Positions 32,765-40,622 of a stretch of DNA of 64,000 nucleotides are shown here, piece by piece. This DNA is from Streptomyces albus subsp. albus (lineage in GTDB: Bacteria; Actinomycetota; Actinomycetes; Streptomycetales; Streptomycetaceae). The stretch is taken from positions 12,404-76,403 of the forward strand of contig NZ_JODR01000031.1 in the NCBI RefSeq assembly GCF_000725885.1, in the 5' to 3' direction. A program made the position numbers and the translations under genes. The notes below the pieces were generated by a model. The model was not told where the DNA came from. It did not search any database and saw nothing but the letters and a program-made list of their open reading frames with translations. Every line of letters starts with the position of its first letter. Positions within the stretch are counted from its first letter, which is position 1.

Positions 32765-33253
32765 TCAGCCCTTCCGGGCTGCCCCCGGCGGCCACACCAC
32801 GGTGACAGCCAGCCCTTCGGTCCGTGCCAGCTGCACCGTGTCGGCGGTGCCGCCGCCCTTCCCGGAGGGCGGCCGGCCGTCCCACACGGCCACCAGCCGG
32901 TCGGCACGCCGCAGCAGCTCGGCGTTGGCCGCTTCGTACGCCGCCCGGTTCGCGGTCTCGTGCGGCATCACCACGACCTGGGAAGCCGCCGCGCGGAGCC
33001 GGTCGAAGGTCGGCGCGTGCTCCGGTTTCACCTTGGCGTCCCGGTAGTCGCGGGACGGCAGGACGACCACCAGCCGGCCGCCTGCATCGAGGACGGCTTC
33101 CGCGAACAGGCTGTCGCTGCCCTTCGCGATGCACGAGACGCCGACCAGCCCGGCGGGCTCGTAATCGGCCAGGACCTTGTCCAGCGCGTCACGGACGAGC
33201 GGCACCGTCTCGTCCGTCAGGTCCATGTGTCCTGTCACCGCGAGAGTGGTCAT
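32765..33253 (-). CDS. SLOG-like nucleotide-binding protein
   Basis: 162 residues from the ATG at 33253 with a GAAGGGC site. The sequence alternates beta strands and helices in a Rossmann-like order: TTLAVTGHMDL, then GLVGVSCIAKGSDSLFAEA with the Gly-Ser-Asp turn, then GGRLVVVLPSRDYRD, RLVAVWDG and a final LAVTVVWP. This resembles the SLOG superfamily (DprA, LOG and predicted nucleotide-signal sensors). No catalytic LOG motif was seen, so sensing or binding of a nucleotide is more likely than phosphoribohydrolase activity. It is divergent from an XRE/TPR regulator across 185 bases. Confidence 0.65.
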   Translation of the reverse strand: MTTLAVTGHMDLTDETVPLVRDALDKVLADYEPAGLVGVSCIAKGSDSLFAEAVLDAGGRLVVVLPSRDYRDAKVKPEHAPTFDRLRAAASQVVVMPHETANRAAYEAANAELLRRADRLVAVWDGRPPSGKGGGTADTVQLARTEGLAVTVVWPPGAARKG

Positions 33254-33438
33254 GGATGGCCCTTCATCGGTTCCGCCGTTACGGCATGGTGGCGGAACGC
33301 GCCGAGTGTGGTCCTGTAACGCGTCCGGTGCTGCCAACGGCCCCTGGCCGCAGAGGAGTAGAGAGCCGGACGCATCGCCCCACCGAGCCCCGGCGGCGTA
33401 CCGTTTTGAGTGTCGAATCCAGAACGGAGAGTGACAGT

Positions 33439-34608
33439 ATGCCCGAGAATTGTGACACGCACATCGGGGCGCGCATGCGTGACATCCGCAAGCGCCGCGG
33501 CCTGACGCAACGTGAGTTGGCGACGGCTTCCGGGGTCTCTCTCTCGCTCGTCCGGAAGCTGGAACAGGGTGAGGTACGGGACACCCGTATGGAGACCGCC
33601 CACCGGCTCGCCCGTTCCCTGCGTGTGGCGACGTCGAGCCTTCTCCGGCGAGAAGAGGTGGTGAAACCTGTTGCCGAGCCGTGGCGTCCGCTTCAGGAGG
33701 CCGTCGAGCACCCGCCCGGCCAGCCAGACGAGGAGCCGTCCATCGACGGCGCCCGCTCGTCGCTGCCTGCCCTGCGTTCCGCTTTCTTCAAGAACCACTT
33801 GCAGGAGGTCTCGGCCTTGCTCGTGCCGCTTCTGCGCGATGTCGACGTGCTCGGCGACGGCGAGGAAGCGCGCGCTCTGCGCGCACACGCTCTCCAGATC
33901 GCGGGGAGCGTGTTGACTCAGGCCAGCCAGTTCGGCGCGGCCGAAACGGCGCTGTCACGTGCGGCCGACGCCGCGCCCGACCGTCTGCGGGCCGCGTCGG
34001 TCAGGACGACATGGACATGGCTCCTGGTGCGGCAAGGACGCTTGGCGGAAGCACGGGAGATGGCGACGCGGTGGGCGGACGAAGTCGAACCGCGCATCTC
34101 CCGGGCCACGACTGAGGAACTGGCCGCGTGGGGCTGGCTTCTCCTTCAGGTGTCCGCCGCGAGCCTGCGCGACAACCGGGCGGGAGAGGCCCAGGACGCG
34201 ATGCGCCTGGCCCGTTCGGTGGCGGTGATGACGGGCAAGGAGCTGCCTCGGGGTGACAGTCGGCTGGCGACCTGGGGACCGGTGACCGTGGCGTACAAGA
34301 ACGCGGAGCGTGGCATCGTCCTCGACCGCCCCGACGAGGTCTTGAAGGTGGCGGACCAGCTGAAAGCGGTCGGACCGGCCGCGAGCACGGAGTTCCACCG
34401 GCACCGGATGGACGTCGCGCGAGCGCACGTCATGATGCGTCAGTACGGGGAAGCGGTCGATGTCCTCTCGGAGGTACGGGCGCAGGCCCCGGAATGGCTG
34501 GCTGAACAGCGGTCGGCGCGCGATGTCATGGCAGAGGTGGTCCAGCACCGTCGCACGCTGACTCCCGGAATGCGGGAGCTGGCCGATGAGGTGGGCGTGC
34601 CGATGTAA
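33439..34608 (+). CDS. XRE helix-turn-helix regulator with TPR-like domain
   Basis: 389 residues from the ATG at 33439, behind ACGGAGAG. The DNA-binding domain is at about 8-62 (MRDIRKRRGLTQRELATASG, SLVRKLEQGE). From about residue 110 on the protein is a run of paired helices rich in Ala, Leu and Arg (LLVPLLRDVDVLGDGEEARA, ALSRAADAAPDRLRAASVRT and so on), matching tetratricopeptide-like repeats. Such regulators are numerous in Streptomyces and often act with a small neighbouring protein or peptide. Here the candidates are the divergent SLOG-like gene and the small genes that follow. Confidence 0.88.
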   Translation: MPENCDTHIGARMRDIRKRRGLTQRELATASGVSLSLVRKLEQGEVRDTRMETAHRLARSLRVATSSLLRREEVVKPVAEPWRPLQEAVEHPPGQPDEEPSIDGARSSLPALRSAFFKNHLQEVSALLVPLLRDVDVLGDGEEARALRAHALQIAGSVLTQASQFGAAETALSRAADAAPDRLRAASVRTTWTWLLVRQGRLAEAREMATRWADEVEPRISRATTEELAAWGWLLLQVSAASLRDNRAGEAQDAMRLARSVAVMTGKELPRGDSRLATWGPVTVAYKNAERGIVLDRPDEVLKVADQLKAVGPAASTEFHRHRMDVARAHVMMRQYGEAVDVLSEVRAQAPEWLAEQRSARDVMAEVVQHRRTLTPGMRELADEVGVPM

Positions 34609-34720
34609 CTCCTGTTGGTACTTCCGGGTCCCCGCAGGTGAAAGTGCCATGGTGACTGAGATCTCACCTGGCTACGCTCAGTAGCGCTCCGACTACTCTC
34701 GACTTTCATAGGGGTGCACT

Positions 34721-34921
34721 GTGCTCACCGGCCAGAAACCGGACCTCCCGTCGTTCACCGCAGCCGCCCCCGCTCCGGTGGACGCCCCTGACTCGCCCGA
34801 TGCCCCCGGCAACGGTGCCTGCCTGGTGGGCGAGACCACCGCGCACACCCGGCCACCTGCCCCCGCATGGACCGGCCGCATCGCGTTCCACCGACAGTCG
34901 GGCGGAGGCGCCCGGTCATGA
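34721..34921 (+). CDS. Small hypothetical protein, 66 aa
   Basis: A GTG-started frame of 66 codons whose stop overlaps the next start as ATGA. It is rich in Pro, Ala and Asp, with no predicted membrane segment, and unrecognised. The support is the ATGA coupling with the zinc-ribbon gene. The ribosome site is weak (a GGGG seven bases upstream), so the start is uncertain. Confidence 0.45.
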   Translation: MLTGQKPDLPSFTAAAPAPVDAPDSPDAPGNGACLVGETTAHTRPPAPAWTGRIAFHRQSGGGARS

Positions 34922-35262
34922 GTCGTATGACGATGCGGGTGTCCCGTGATTCGGGGCGTACGTGGTCACGGGAGCGGACCGTGACGGGGGAGGGGGCGCC
35001 TCCGGTGTGGGTGCCGTGCCCGCCATGCCGGTGTCCGCGCTGTGGCGAGGGGCGGGACGCGACCGTTCCTGACCCCGCGATCGAGTCCGTGCGGGCGGCG
35101 CTGGAACGCGATCTGACGCCCTGTTCCGGGTGCGGGCAGATGCCGCGCCTGGAGGTGACCGCCACGCCGGTGGCCGGGGACCGTCCGCCCCTCATCAGTG
35201 TGACTTGCCGTTGCGGCTGCCCGCCCCGGCGGTACCCCTCGAAGGAGACCCAGGATGGCTGA
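34918..35262 (+). CDS. Small zinc-ribbon-like protein
   Basis: 114 residues. Cysteines occur in spaced pairs: CPPCRCPRC in the first half, CSGCG in the middle and CRCGC near the end, as in zinc ribbons, separated by a short helix (IESVRAALERDL). It begins in ATGA overlap with the preceding small gene, and its last eight bases overlap the start of the next frame at 35255, so the three form one coupled unit. No family was recognised. Similar tiny gene strings occur near XRE/TPR regulators in Streptomyces. Confidence 0.65.
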   Translation: MSRMTMRVSRDSGRTWSRERTVTGEGAPPVWVPCPPCRCPRCGEGRDATVPDPAIESVRAALERDLTPCSGCGQMPRLEVTATPVAGDRPPLISVTCRCGCPPRRYPSKETQDG

Positions 35263-35649
35263 GCGGACGGCTCGCAGTCTCACTCTGGTGCGGCACATGC
35301 GGTGGAAGCTGCACATCGTCGGCCACCATGACGCCGCGCAGTCCCGTTTCCTGGCCGGGAGCTGGCGCACCAGCACTGCCGAGGACCGGGCCCACGCGCT
35401 GTCCTGCCTCGCGTGGGATGCGAGGGAACGGCCCCTCCCGCACAGCACCCCCGGGCCCGCCCGCACGCTTGCCGGCCGGCTGCGCCGCGCCGCCCGCGAC
35501 ACCGCGACGGCGAAACCCTGTTCACCGCCGATCCGGACGGGAGCGCCGACCCCCTCACGCAGATGCGAGCCGCCGTCCTCCTCGCCCACGCCGCGCTCCG
35601 TGACGACTGCTGGGACAGCATGCCCGGCACCGGGGTGCGCGAGAAGTGA
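35255..35649 (+). pseudogene. Small gene apparently broken by a one-base deletion
   Basis: From the ATG at 35255 the first about 80 codons (MAERTARSLTLVRHMRWKLH onward) look like a real basic helical protein. Near 35497-35505 the plausible sequence moves to the -1 frame, where it continues DGETLFTADPDGSADPLTQM and ends at 35649. One added C near 35500 would give a 131-residue protein. In the unshifted frame the sequence turns into low-complexity Pro/Ser/Arg and runs through the next gene. It may be a true mutation or a sequencing error. Function unknown. Confidence 0.55.
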
Positions 35650-35675
35650 CCCGCGCGCGCCCAGGAGGGAAACGG

Positions 35676-35711
35676 ATGGTTCCGGCGTGGCCGTCCCGAT
35701 AATGTCGGGCG
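35676..35711 (+). promoter_or_regulatory. Possible leaderless promoter or leader ORF before GNAT
   Basis: TAATGT at 35700-35705 ends six bases before the GNAT ATG, as the -10 box of leaderless Streptomyces mRNAs does. The same stretch also holds an eight-codon frame (MVPAWPSR, 35676-35702) behind an excellent AGGAGGG site, and a CCCGA/TCGGG inverted repeat. The GNAT start itself has no Shine-Dalgarno sequence. Confidence 0.35.
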
Positions 35712-36227
35712 ATGCCCGAGCTGACGCGACTGGACGCCGGTCACGCCCCGGCGGTGCTGGCCTTCGAGACCGAGAACCGCGACTACTTCGCGGCCTCGGT
35801 CCCCGACCGGGGCGACGGCTATTTCGAGCGGTTCGCCGAGCGGTTCGACGCTCTGCTGGCCGAGCAGGAAGCCGGCGTCTGCGCCTTCCACGTGCTCCTC
35901 GACGGGGACGGGACGGTACTCGGCAGGTTCAACCTGGTGGACATCGAGGACGGTGCCGCGGAACTCGGCTACCGGGTCGGGCGGCGCGTCGCCGGTCGCG
36001 GTGTGGCGACCGCGACCGTCCTGGAGCTGTGCCGGCTGGCGGCGGCCCGGTACGGGCTGCACACGCTGCGCGCGGCCACCGTCCACCGGAACGCCGCGTC
36101 GCGCAGAGTGCTGGTCAAGGCCGGGTTCGTCCCGGCCGGCCCGGCCGATCCGGCCCACCTCGGCGGCGAGCCGGGCACTTGGTACGCGCGCGATCTGGTG
36201 CACCGGGAGCAGAACGGCCTGAGCTGA
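35712..36227 (+). CDS. GNAT N-acetyltransferase (RimJ/RimL type)
   Basis: 171 residues. Strands and helices follow the GNAT order, with the acetyl-CoA site at RVGRRVAGRGVATATVLEL (R-x-x-G-R-G-V-A) and the typical AATVHRNAASRRVLVKAGF segment. RimJ/RimL relatives acetylate protein N-termini or, in resistance and metabolism, small amines. It stands alone; the upstream small genes are separated by 62 bases. Substrate unknown. Confidence 0.9.
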   Translation: MPELTRLDAGHAPAVLAFETENRDYFAASVPDRGDGYFERFAERFDALLAEQEAGVCAFHVLLDGDGTVLGRFNLVDIEDGAAELGYRVGRRVAGRGVATATVLELCRLAAARYGLHTLRAATVHRNAASRRVLVKAGFVPAGPADPAHLGGEPGTWYARDLVHREQNGLS

Positions 36228-36418
36228 GCCCCACCGGGTGACGGGCCTCCCCGCGGTGGCCCGGCGCCGGGCCGAGCCGGCCGGGAGCCGGTCTCGATCC
36301 GTCGTCGAGCGCCGGTGGGGACCGTGGTGCGGGTCCCAAGCGGCCCCAGGCGGTTCCGGGGGCGCCCGTGCGGTGCCCCGCCGGGTCCGCGCGGTCCCAC
36401 GCATTGGAGGCGGGCACC

Positions 36419-37684
36419 ATGGAAGCTGACTCCCGGCCGCTCTTCCGCGTCCTGCTGCGGATGCAGATCCGTCCCGGCAGCCGCGAGGAGTTCGAACGCA
36501 CCTGGCGGGAGGTGGCCGCGGGCATCGCGCGCGAGCCCGCCAACAGGGGGCAGGCGCTGCTGCGTTCCACGGCGGACGAGAACGAGTTCTTCGTCGTCAC
36601 CGACTGGGAGGACGAGGCGTCCTTCCGGTCCTTCGAGCGCGGCGCGGCACACGTCGAGAACCGCCGCAGGCTCCAGCCGTACCGTCAGGGTGGCGAGATG
36701 GTCCTCACGGAGACGGTGTGCACGGTGCCGCCCGCGCACGAGGCGCAGCCGGCCCCGGCAGCCGGCCCGGCCGCCGAGGAGCGCCCCCCGGCCGAGGGCA
36801 CCGCAGCCCTCGCCTTCATCGGGCTGGGCAACATGGGGGCCGGTATGGCGCACCGTCTGCTGGCGGCGGGGCACCCCCTCACCGTCCACAACCGCACCGC
36901 GGCCAAGGCCGCTCCGCTCGCCGAGGCGGGTGCCATGGTCGCGGCGAGCCCGGCCGAGGCGGCCAAGGGTCACTCCGTGGTGCTGCTGAGCCTCGCCGAC
37001 GAGGCCGCCGTGGAGGAGGTGCTGTTCGGGCAGGTGGCCGAGGTGCTGGCGCCGGGCGCGGTGGTCGTGGACACCTCCACCGTCTCGCCCGCGTACGCCC
37101 GTAAGAGCGCCGCCCGGCTGGCGCGGCTCGGCCTGTGCCGGGTCGAGGCATGCGTCGTCGGCAACCCCTTCCAGGCCAGGAAGGGCGAACTGCGGGTGTT
37201 CACCAGCGGCGACGAGGCCGACATCGCCGAGGTGCGCGGACTGCTGGACACCCTGGGCAGTCAGGTCGTCCACCTCGGGGCGCCCGGCACGGCCGCCACC
37301 CTCAAGCTCATCTTCAATCTGCTGCTGGGCGCCCAGGTCGCCTCCCTGGCGGAGGCCGTCGCCTACGGGGTGGCCGCGGGGCTCGACCGCGAACGGCTGC
37401 TGACCTCCGTGGCGCAGAGCGGGTTCAGCTCCGTCGTGCTGCGGTTCCGCGCCGAACTGATGCGCAAGGGCAGCTACGAGCCCGCGTTCTTCCGTTCGGC
37501 GCTCATGGAGAAGGATCTGCGGCTGGCGCTGAGCGACGCGGCGACCGCCGGTGTGCCGCTGCCGGTGCTGGAGGCGGTCCGGGAACGCTTCGCGTACGTC
37601 AACTCCGCGGGCGACGGCGACAAGGACGCCTCCGTCCTGCTGGAGCACACGGTGCGCGGCAACGGCGGGGGAGCGGTCCGGTGA
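36419..37684 (+). CDS. Fusion: antibiotic-biosynthesis monooxygenase domain + beta-hydroxyacid dehydrogenase
   Basis: 421 residues from the ATG at 36419 (GGAGG upstream). Residues about 8-100 form an ABM-type ferredoxin-like domain (FRVLLRMQIRPGSREEFERT, FFVVTDWEDEASFRSFERG), as in small cofactor-free polyketide oxygenases. After a Pro/Ala-rich linker, residues about 130-415 form a 3-hydroxyisobutyrate-dehydrogenase-like protein: GLGNMG at 136-141, DTSTVSP, and the catalytic lysine K296 with N300 in GTAATLKLIFN. The usual DAPVSGG substrate loop is replaced by EACVVGNPF. The fusion suggests oxidation followed by redox adjustment of one intermediate. It overlaps the SCP2-like gene by GTGA. Confidence 0.9.
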   Translation: MEADSRPLFRVLLRMQIRPGSREEFERTWREVAAGIAREPANRGQALLRSTADENEFFVVTDWEDEASFRSFERGAAHVENRRRLQPYRQGGEMVLTETVCTVPPAHEAQPAPAAGPAAEERPPAEGTAALAFIGLGNMGAGMAHRLLAAGHPLTVHNRTAAKAAPLAEAGAMVAASPAEAAKGHSVVLLSLADEAAVEEVLFGQVAEVLAPGAVVVDTSTVSPAYARKSAARLARLGLCRVEACVVGNPFQARKGELRVFTSGDEADIAEVRGLLDTLGSQVVHLGAPGTAATLKLIFNLLLGAQVASLAEAVAYGVAAGLDRERLLTSVAQSGFSSVVLRFRAELMRKGSYEPAFFRSALMEKDLRLALSDAATAGVPLPVLEAVRERFAYVNSAGDGDKDASVLLEHTVRGNGGGAVR

Positions 37685-38172
37685 CCGCGCCGGACCCGAT
37701 GCTGGAGCGGCTGCGCACCCTGGCCGCCGGGACCCGCGGGAGCGGCGGGGCCGCGGCACCGCGCGACGACGTGGATCACGTGGATCACGTGAATGGCGTC
37801 GATGACGTGGACGCGGTGCTCGACCTGGTCTTCGCCTGGTTCCGTGCCTGTTTCCGCCCGTCCCGTGCGGGCGGCCGAAGCGGCGTCTTCCACTACGAGG
37901 TCGGCACGCCGCTCGGCGTCCGCCACCGCTACGTCGCCGTGACCGACGGCACCTGCACCATCTCCCGGACCCTCGACGGCACCCCGGACGCCACCATCGG
38001 CGTGGCCCTGGACGATCTGGTGGCACTGGCCGTGGGCGCGGCCAAGGGCACCGACGCGTTCGTCAGCGGCCGGCTGAAGATCACGGGCGACGCGTTCTTC
38101 GCCATGAACTGGATCGAGTGGTTCGGCTCCCGCTCCCGCGACTCCGCCCGCCCGGGCGGGGAGACGGCCTGA
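37681..38172 (+). CDS. SCP2-like sterol/lipid-binding-fold protein
   Basis: 163 residues from a GTG in GTGA overlap with the fusion gene. Residues about 28-42 are an odd repeat of Asp-Val-Asp-His-Val encoded by near-identical GTGGATCAC blocks. The folded part (FHYEVGTPLGVRHRYVAVTD, CTISRTLDGTPDATIGVALD, LVALAVGAAKGTDAFVSGRL, KITGDAFFAMNW) follows the SCP2 pattern of a beta sheet with a hydrophobic tunnel. Such proteins bind lipids or hydrophobic intermediates. Next to a polyketide-type oxygenase it could carry a greasy substrate; this is inference. Confidence 0.8.
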   Translation: MTAPDPMLERLRTLAAGTRGSGGAAAPRDDVDHVDHVNGVDDVDAVLDLVFAWFRACFRPSRAGGRSGVFHYEVGTPLGVRHRYVAVTDGTCTISRTLDGTPDATIGVALDDLVALAVGAAKGTDAFVSGRLKITGDAFFAMNWIEWFGSRSRDSARPGGETA

Positions 38173-38192
38173 CGCCCCGCAAGGAGGATCCC

Positions 38193-39182
38193 GTGCGCAT
38201 CGCCGTCACCGGCTCGATCGCCACCGACCATCTGATGACCTTCCCCGGCCGGTTCACCGAACAGCTGCTCGCCGGCAGCCTCGACCGGCTCTCCCTCTCC
38301 TTCCTCGTGGACGAACTGGAGGTCAGGCGGGGTGGGGTGGCCGCGAACATCGCCTTCGGCCTCGGCGGGCTGGGACTCCACCCCGTGCTGGTCGGCGCCG
38401 TGGGCGGCGACTGGTCCGACTACCAGCTGTGGCTCAAGGAGCACGGGGTCGACACCGACTCCGTCCACGTCAGCACCACCCGCCACACCGCCAGGTTCGT
38501 GTGCACCACCGACGCCGACCACAACCAGATCGGCTCCTTCTATCCCGGCGCCATGAGCGAGGCCGGCCGGATCTCGCTGCGCCGGGTCGCCGAACGTACC
38601 GGCGGCCTCGACCTGGTGCTGGTCTCCCCGAACGACCTGGAGGCGATGCTGCGGCACACCCGCGAGTGCGCCGCGCTCGGCATCCCGTTCGCCGCGGACG
38701 TCTCCCAGCAGCTCGCCGTCCTCGGCCGCGCCGACACCAGGGCCCTGCTGGACCGCCCCGCCTACCTGTTCACCAACGCCTACGAGGCCGTACTCCTCCA
38801 GGAACGCACCGGCTGGACGGAACAGCAGATCCTGGGGCGGGTCGGCACCTGGGTCACCACCCGCGGAGCGGACGGCGTGCACCTCGAACAGGCCGGGGTG
38901 CGCCCGCTCGACATCGCCGCCGCGCCCCTGCGCCGCGGCGTGACCCCGGAGCCCACCGGCGCCGGGGACGCGTTCCGCGCCGGTTTCCTGGCCGGCCTGG
39001 CCTGGGACCTCGGCCACGAACAGGCCGCCCGGCTCGGCAGCGTGCTCGCCGCCACCGCCTTGGAGACCACCGGCACCCAGACCTACACACTGCGCCGCAC
39101 CCCGCTGCTGGCCCGGCTGCGGGCCGCCTACGGCGACCGGGCGGCCCGCCAGGTGGCTCCCCGCCTGACGGCACTCCGCTGA
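38193..39182 (+). CDS. PfkB-family carbohydrate/nucleoside kinase
   Basis: 329 residues from the GTG at 38193, with AAGGAGG nine bases upstream. The N-terminal RRGGVAANIAFGLGGLG and the C-terminal signature PTGAGDAFRAGFLAGLAW are typical; the aspartate of GAGD is the catalytic base. The overall layout is closer to adenosine kinases than to ribokinases or fructokinases. It sits 20 bases after the SCP2-like gene and may be cotranscribed. It could also be an ordinary salvage kinase that merely adjoins the operon. Confidence 0.9.
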   Translation: MRIAVTGSIATDHLMTFPGRFTEQLLAGSLDRLSLSFLVDELEVRRGGVAANIAFGLGGLGLHPVLVGAVGGDWSDYQLWLKEHGVDTDSVHVSTTRHTARFVCTTDADHNQIGSFYPGAMSEAGRISLRRVAERTGGLDLVLVSPNDLEAMLRHTRECAALGIPFAADVSQQLAVLGRADTRALLDRPAYLFTNAYEAVLLQERTGWTEQQILGRVGTWVTTRGADGVHLEQAGVRPLDIAAAPLRRGVTPEPTGAGDAFRAGFLAGLAWDLGHEQAARLGSVLAATALETTGTQTYTLRRTPLLARLRAAYGDRAARQVAPRLTALR

Positions 39183-39292
39183 GGGCGGCTGCCGCGCCGC
39201 CGGGTACGGGGTGGCGGTCCAGACCCGTCCGGGGGGCGCGGGCGAGGCCGTGGACGCCGCCCGCGCCCCGCCGGGCCGGCAGGGCCCGCGGC

Positions 39293-40408
39293 TCAGTAGA
39301 AGCGGCGGACGAACACGTCCGACTTGCCGTTGGTGTCGCCCGGCACGATGTCGTCGGCCGTGGAGGAGAAGACCACATCGCGTCCACCGGCGCTGACCGA
39401 GTCGGTGCCGGCCGTGGCGGGCCGGTCCGAGACGGTCTCGTCGGTGCCCGTCCGCAGGTCGCGGAGCACGAGGGACGGCCCGCCCGGATCGAGCGGGGCG
39501 TACAGCAGGTAGCGCCCGGAGGGATCGATGGCCAGGCCCCGTGCGTTCGGCACCACCTGCTCGGCGCCCGTGCTCTCCTCCTGGACGTGGGTGTCGTCGC
39601 CGGAGAGGTAGACGATCTTCTCGCCGTTCCTGCTCAGCTGGACGAGCGTCGCCGCCTTGCCCGCACCCTCGACCGGTCCGGCGGAGGTGTCGTCGGTCCG
39701 GTCGTAGACGTAGACGTCCTGCTCCTGGCCGTCCTGGTAGGCGACGAAGCGGCCGTCCCCGCTGATGGACGGCCGGGCCGGGGCGGTGTGGGCGAACTCG
39801 GTGACGTACTGGGAGGCGTTGGCCTGCCAGTCCTGTATCTCGATCCGCTGGCGGGTCGGAAGCTGGCCGAAGGTGGCGGTGTGGGCGACGTAGCGGCCGT
39901 TCGTGCTCAGCGACGGCTGCCGGCAGCTGAGCCCCGCGCAGCCGATGGTCATCGTGAGACCCGAACTCACCACGGACAGATGGGTCTTCGTGTATTTCTG
40001 GAAGTCCGCCCAGAAGCCGACGTACTGGCCGTCACCGCTGATCACCGGGCGCTCGTTCGGGGACTTGTTGGAAGCGTTCATCATCGTGGTCAGGCTCGTC
40101 CGCTGGTCGCGGACGAACACCCTGTTGTAGTACGCCGCACCGGCGGACGTGAGGTTGTTCGCGAGCGACCGGAAGGCGATGCGCTGTCCGTCGTCGGTGA
40201 TGGTGGCACCGGTGGAGTCACCGTCGCCCTGGGTGCCGTCGGACGCGACACTGACCCGCTCGACCCCGGCGCCTCCGCCGCGCGCGGCCCCTGGCTCGGC
40301 GGCGGCGGCTGCCGGGAGTGCCATCGTGACCGCGCAGGCGGCGACCGCCGCACTCAGCAAGGAACGCGGGCGTCTCGGGCCGCGACGCCGCTCGGTGTTT
40401 CCCCTCAT
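39293..40408 (-). CDS. Secreted TolB/PD40-like beta-propeller protein
   Basis: 371 residues from the ATG at 40408, behind GAGGGGGG. A Sec signal peptide (basic start, then LLSAAVAACAVTMALPAAAA) is cleaved near AEP. The rest consists of repeated blades with S-x-DGR/Q-x-VA-type motifs: ITDDGQRIAFRSLANNL, VISGDGQYVGFWADF, SLSTNGRYVAHTATF, SISGDGRFVAYQDGQ, DPSGRYLLYAPLD and SAGGRDVVFSST. Such propellers bind partners or scaffold and are rarely enzymes on their own. It is a single gene with no clear functional link. Confidence 0.85.
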   Translation of the reverse strand: MRGNTERRRGPRRPRSLLSAAVAACAVTMALPAAAAAEPGAARGGGAGVERVSVASDGTQGDGDSTGATITDDGQRIAFRSLANNLTSAGAAYYNRVFVRDQRTSLTTMMNASNKSPNERPVISGDGQYVGFWADFQKYTKTHLSVVSSGLTMTIGCAGLSCRQPSLSTNGRYVAHTATFGQLPTRQRIEIQDWQANASQYVTEFAHTAPARPSISGDGRFVAYQDGQEQDVYVYDRTDDTSAGPVEGAGKAATLVQLSRNGEKIVYLSGDDTHVQEESTGAEQVVPNARGLAIDPSGRYLLYAPLDPGGPSLVLRDLRTGTDETVSDRPATAGTDSVSAGGRDVVFSSTADDIVPGDTNGKSDVFVRRFY

Positions 40409-40622
40409 GTTCCCCCCTCGGATCCGGGACCCCGTCCCGCCCCCGGCACTCCGCCGGAGGGCCACGGACAGCCAACCGGGGGCGGCGCTGCGGGGTCAAT
40501 GCGTCACATGAGGTGCGGTCGGTGCGTCGGATGGCGTACGAGTCCGGCGGCCCGGCGCACGGACTGAGTCCCTCGGGCCGGTCCGACCGGATGTCCGCGC
40601 CGCGGCAGGCGGCTGCGCCCTC

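Noticed and set aside
37135..37680. Upstream extension of the SCP2-like frame
   Set aside because: The extension is a shadow of the dehydrogenase domain; the GTG at 37681 overlaps its stop as GTGA.
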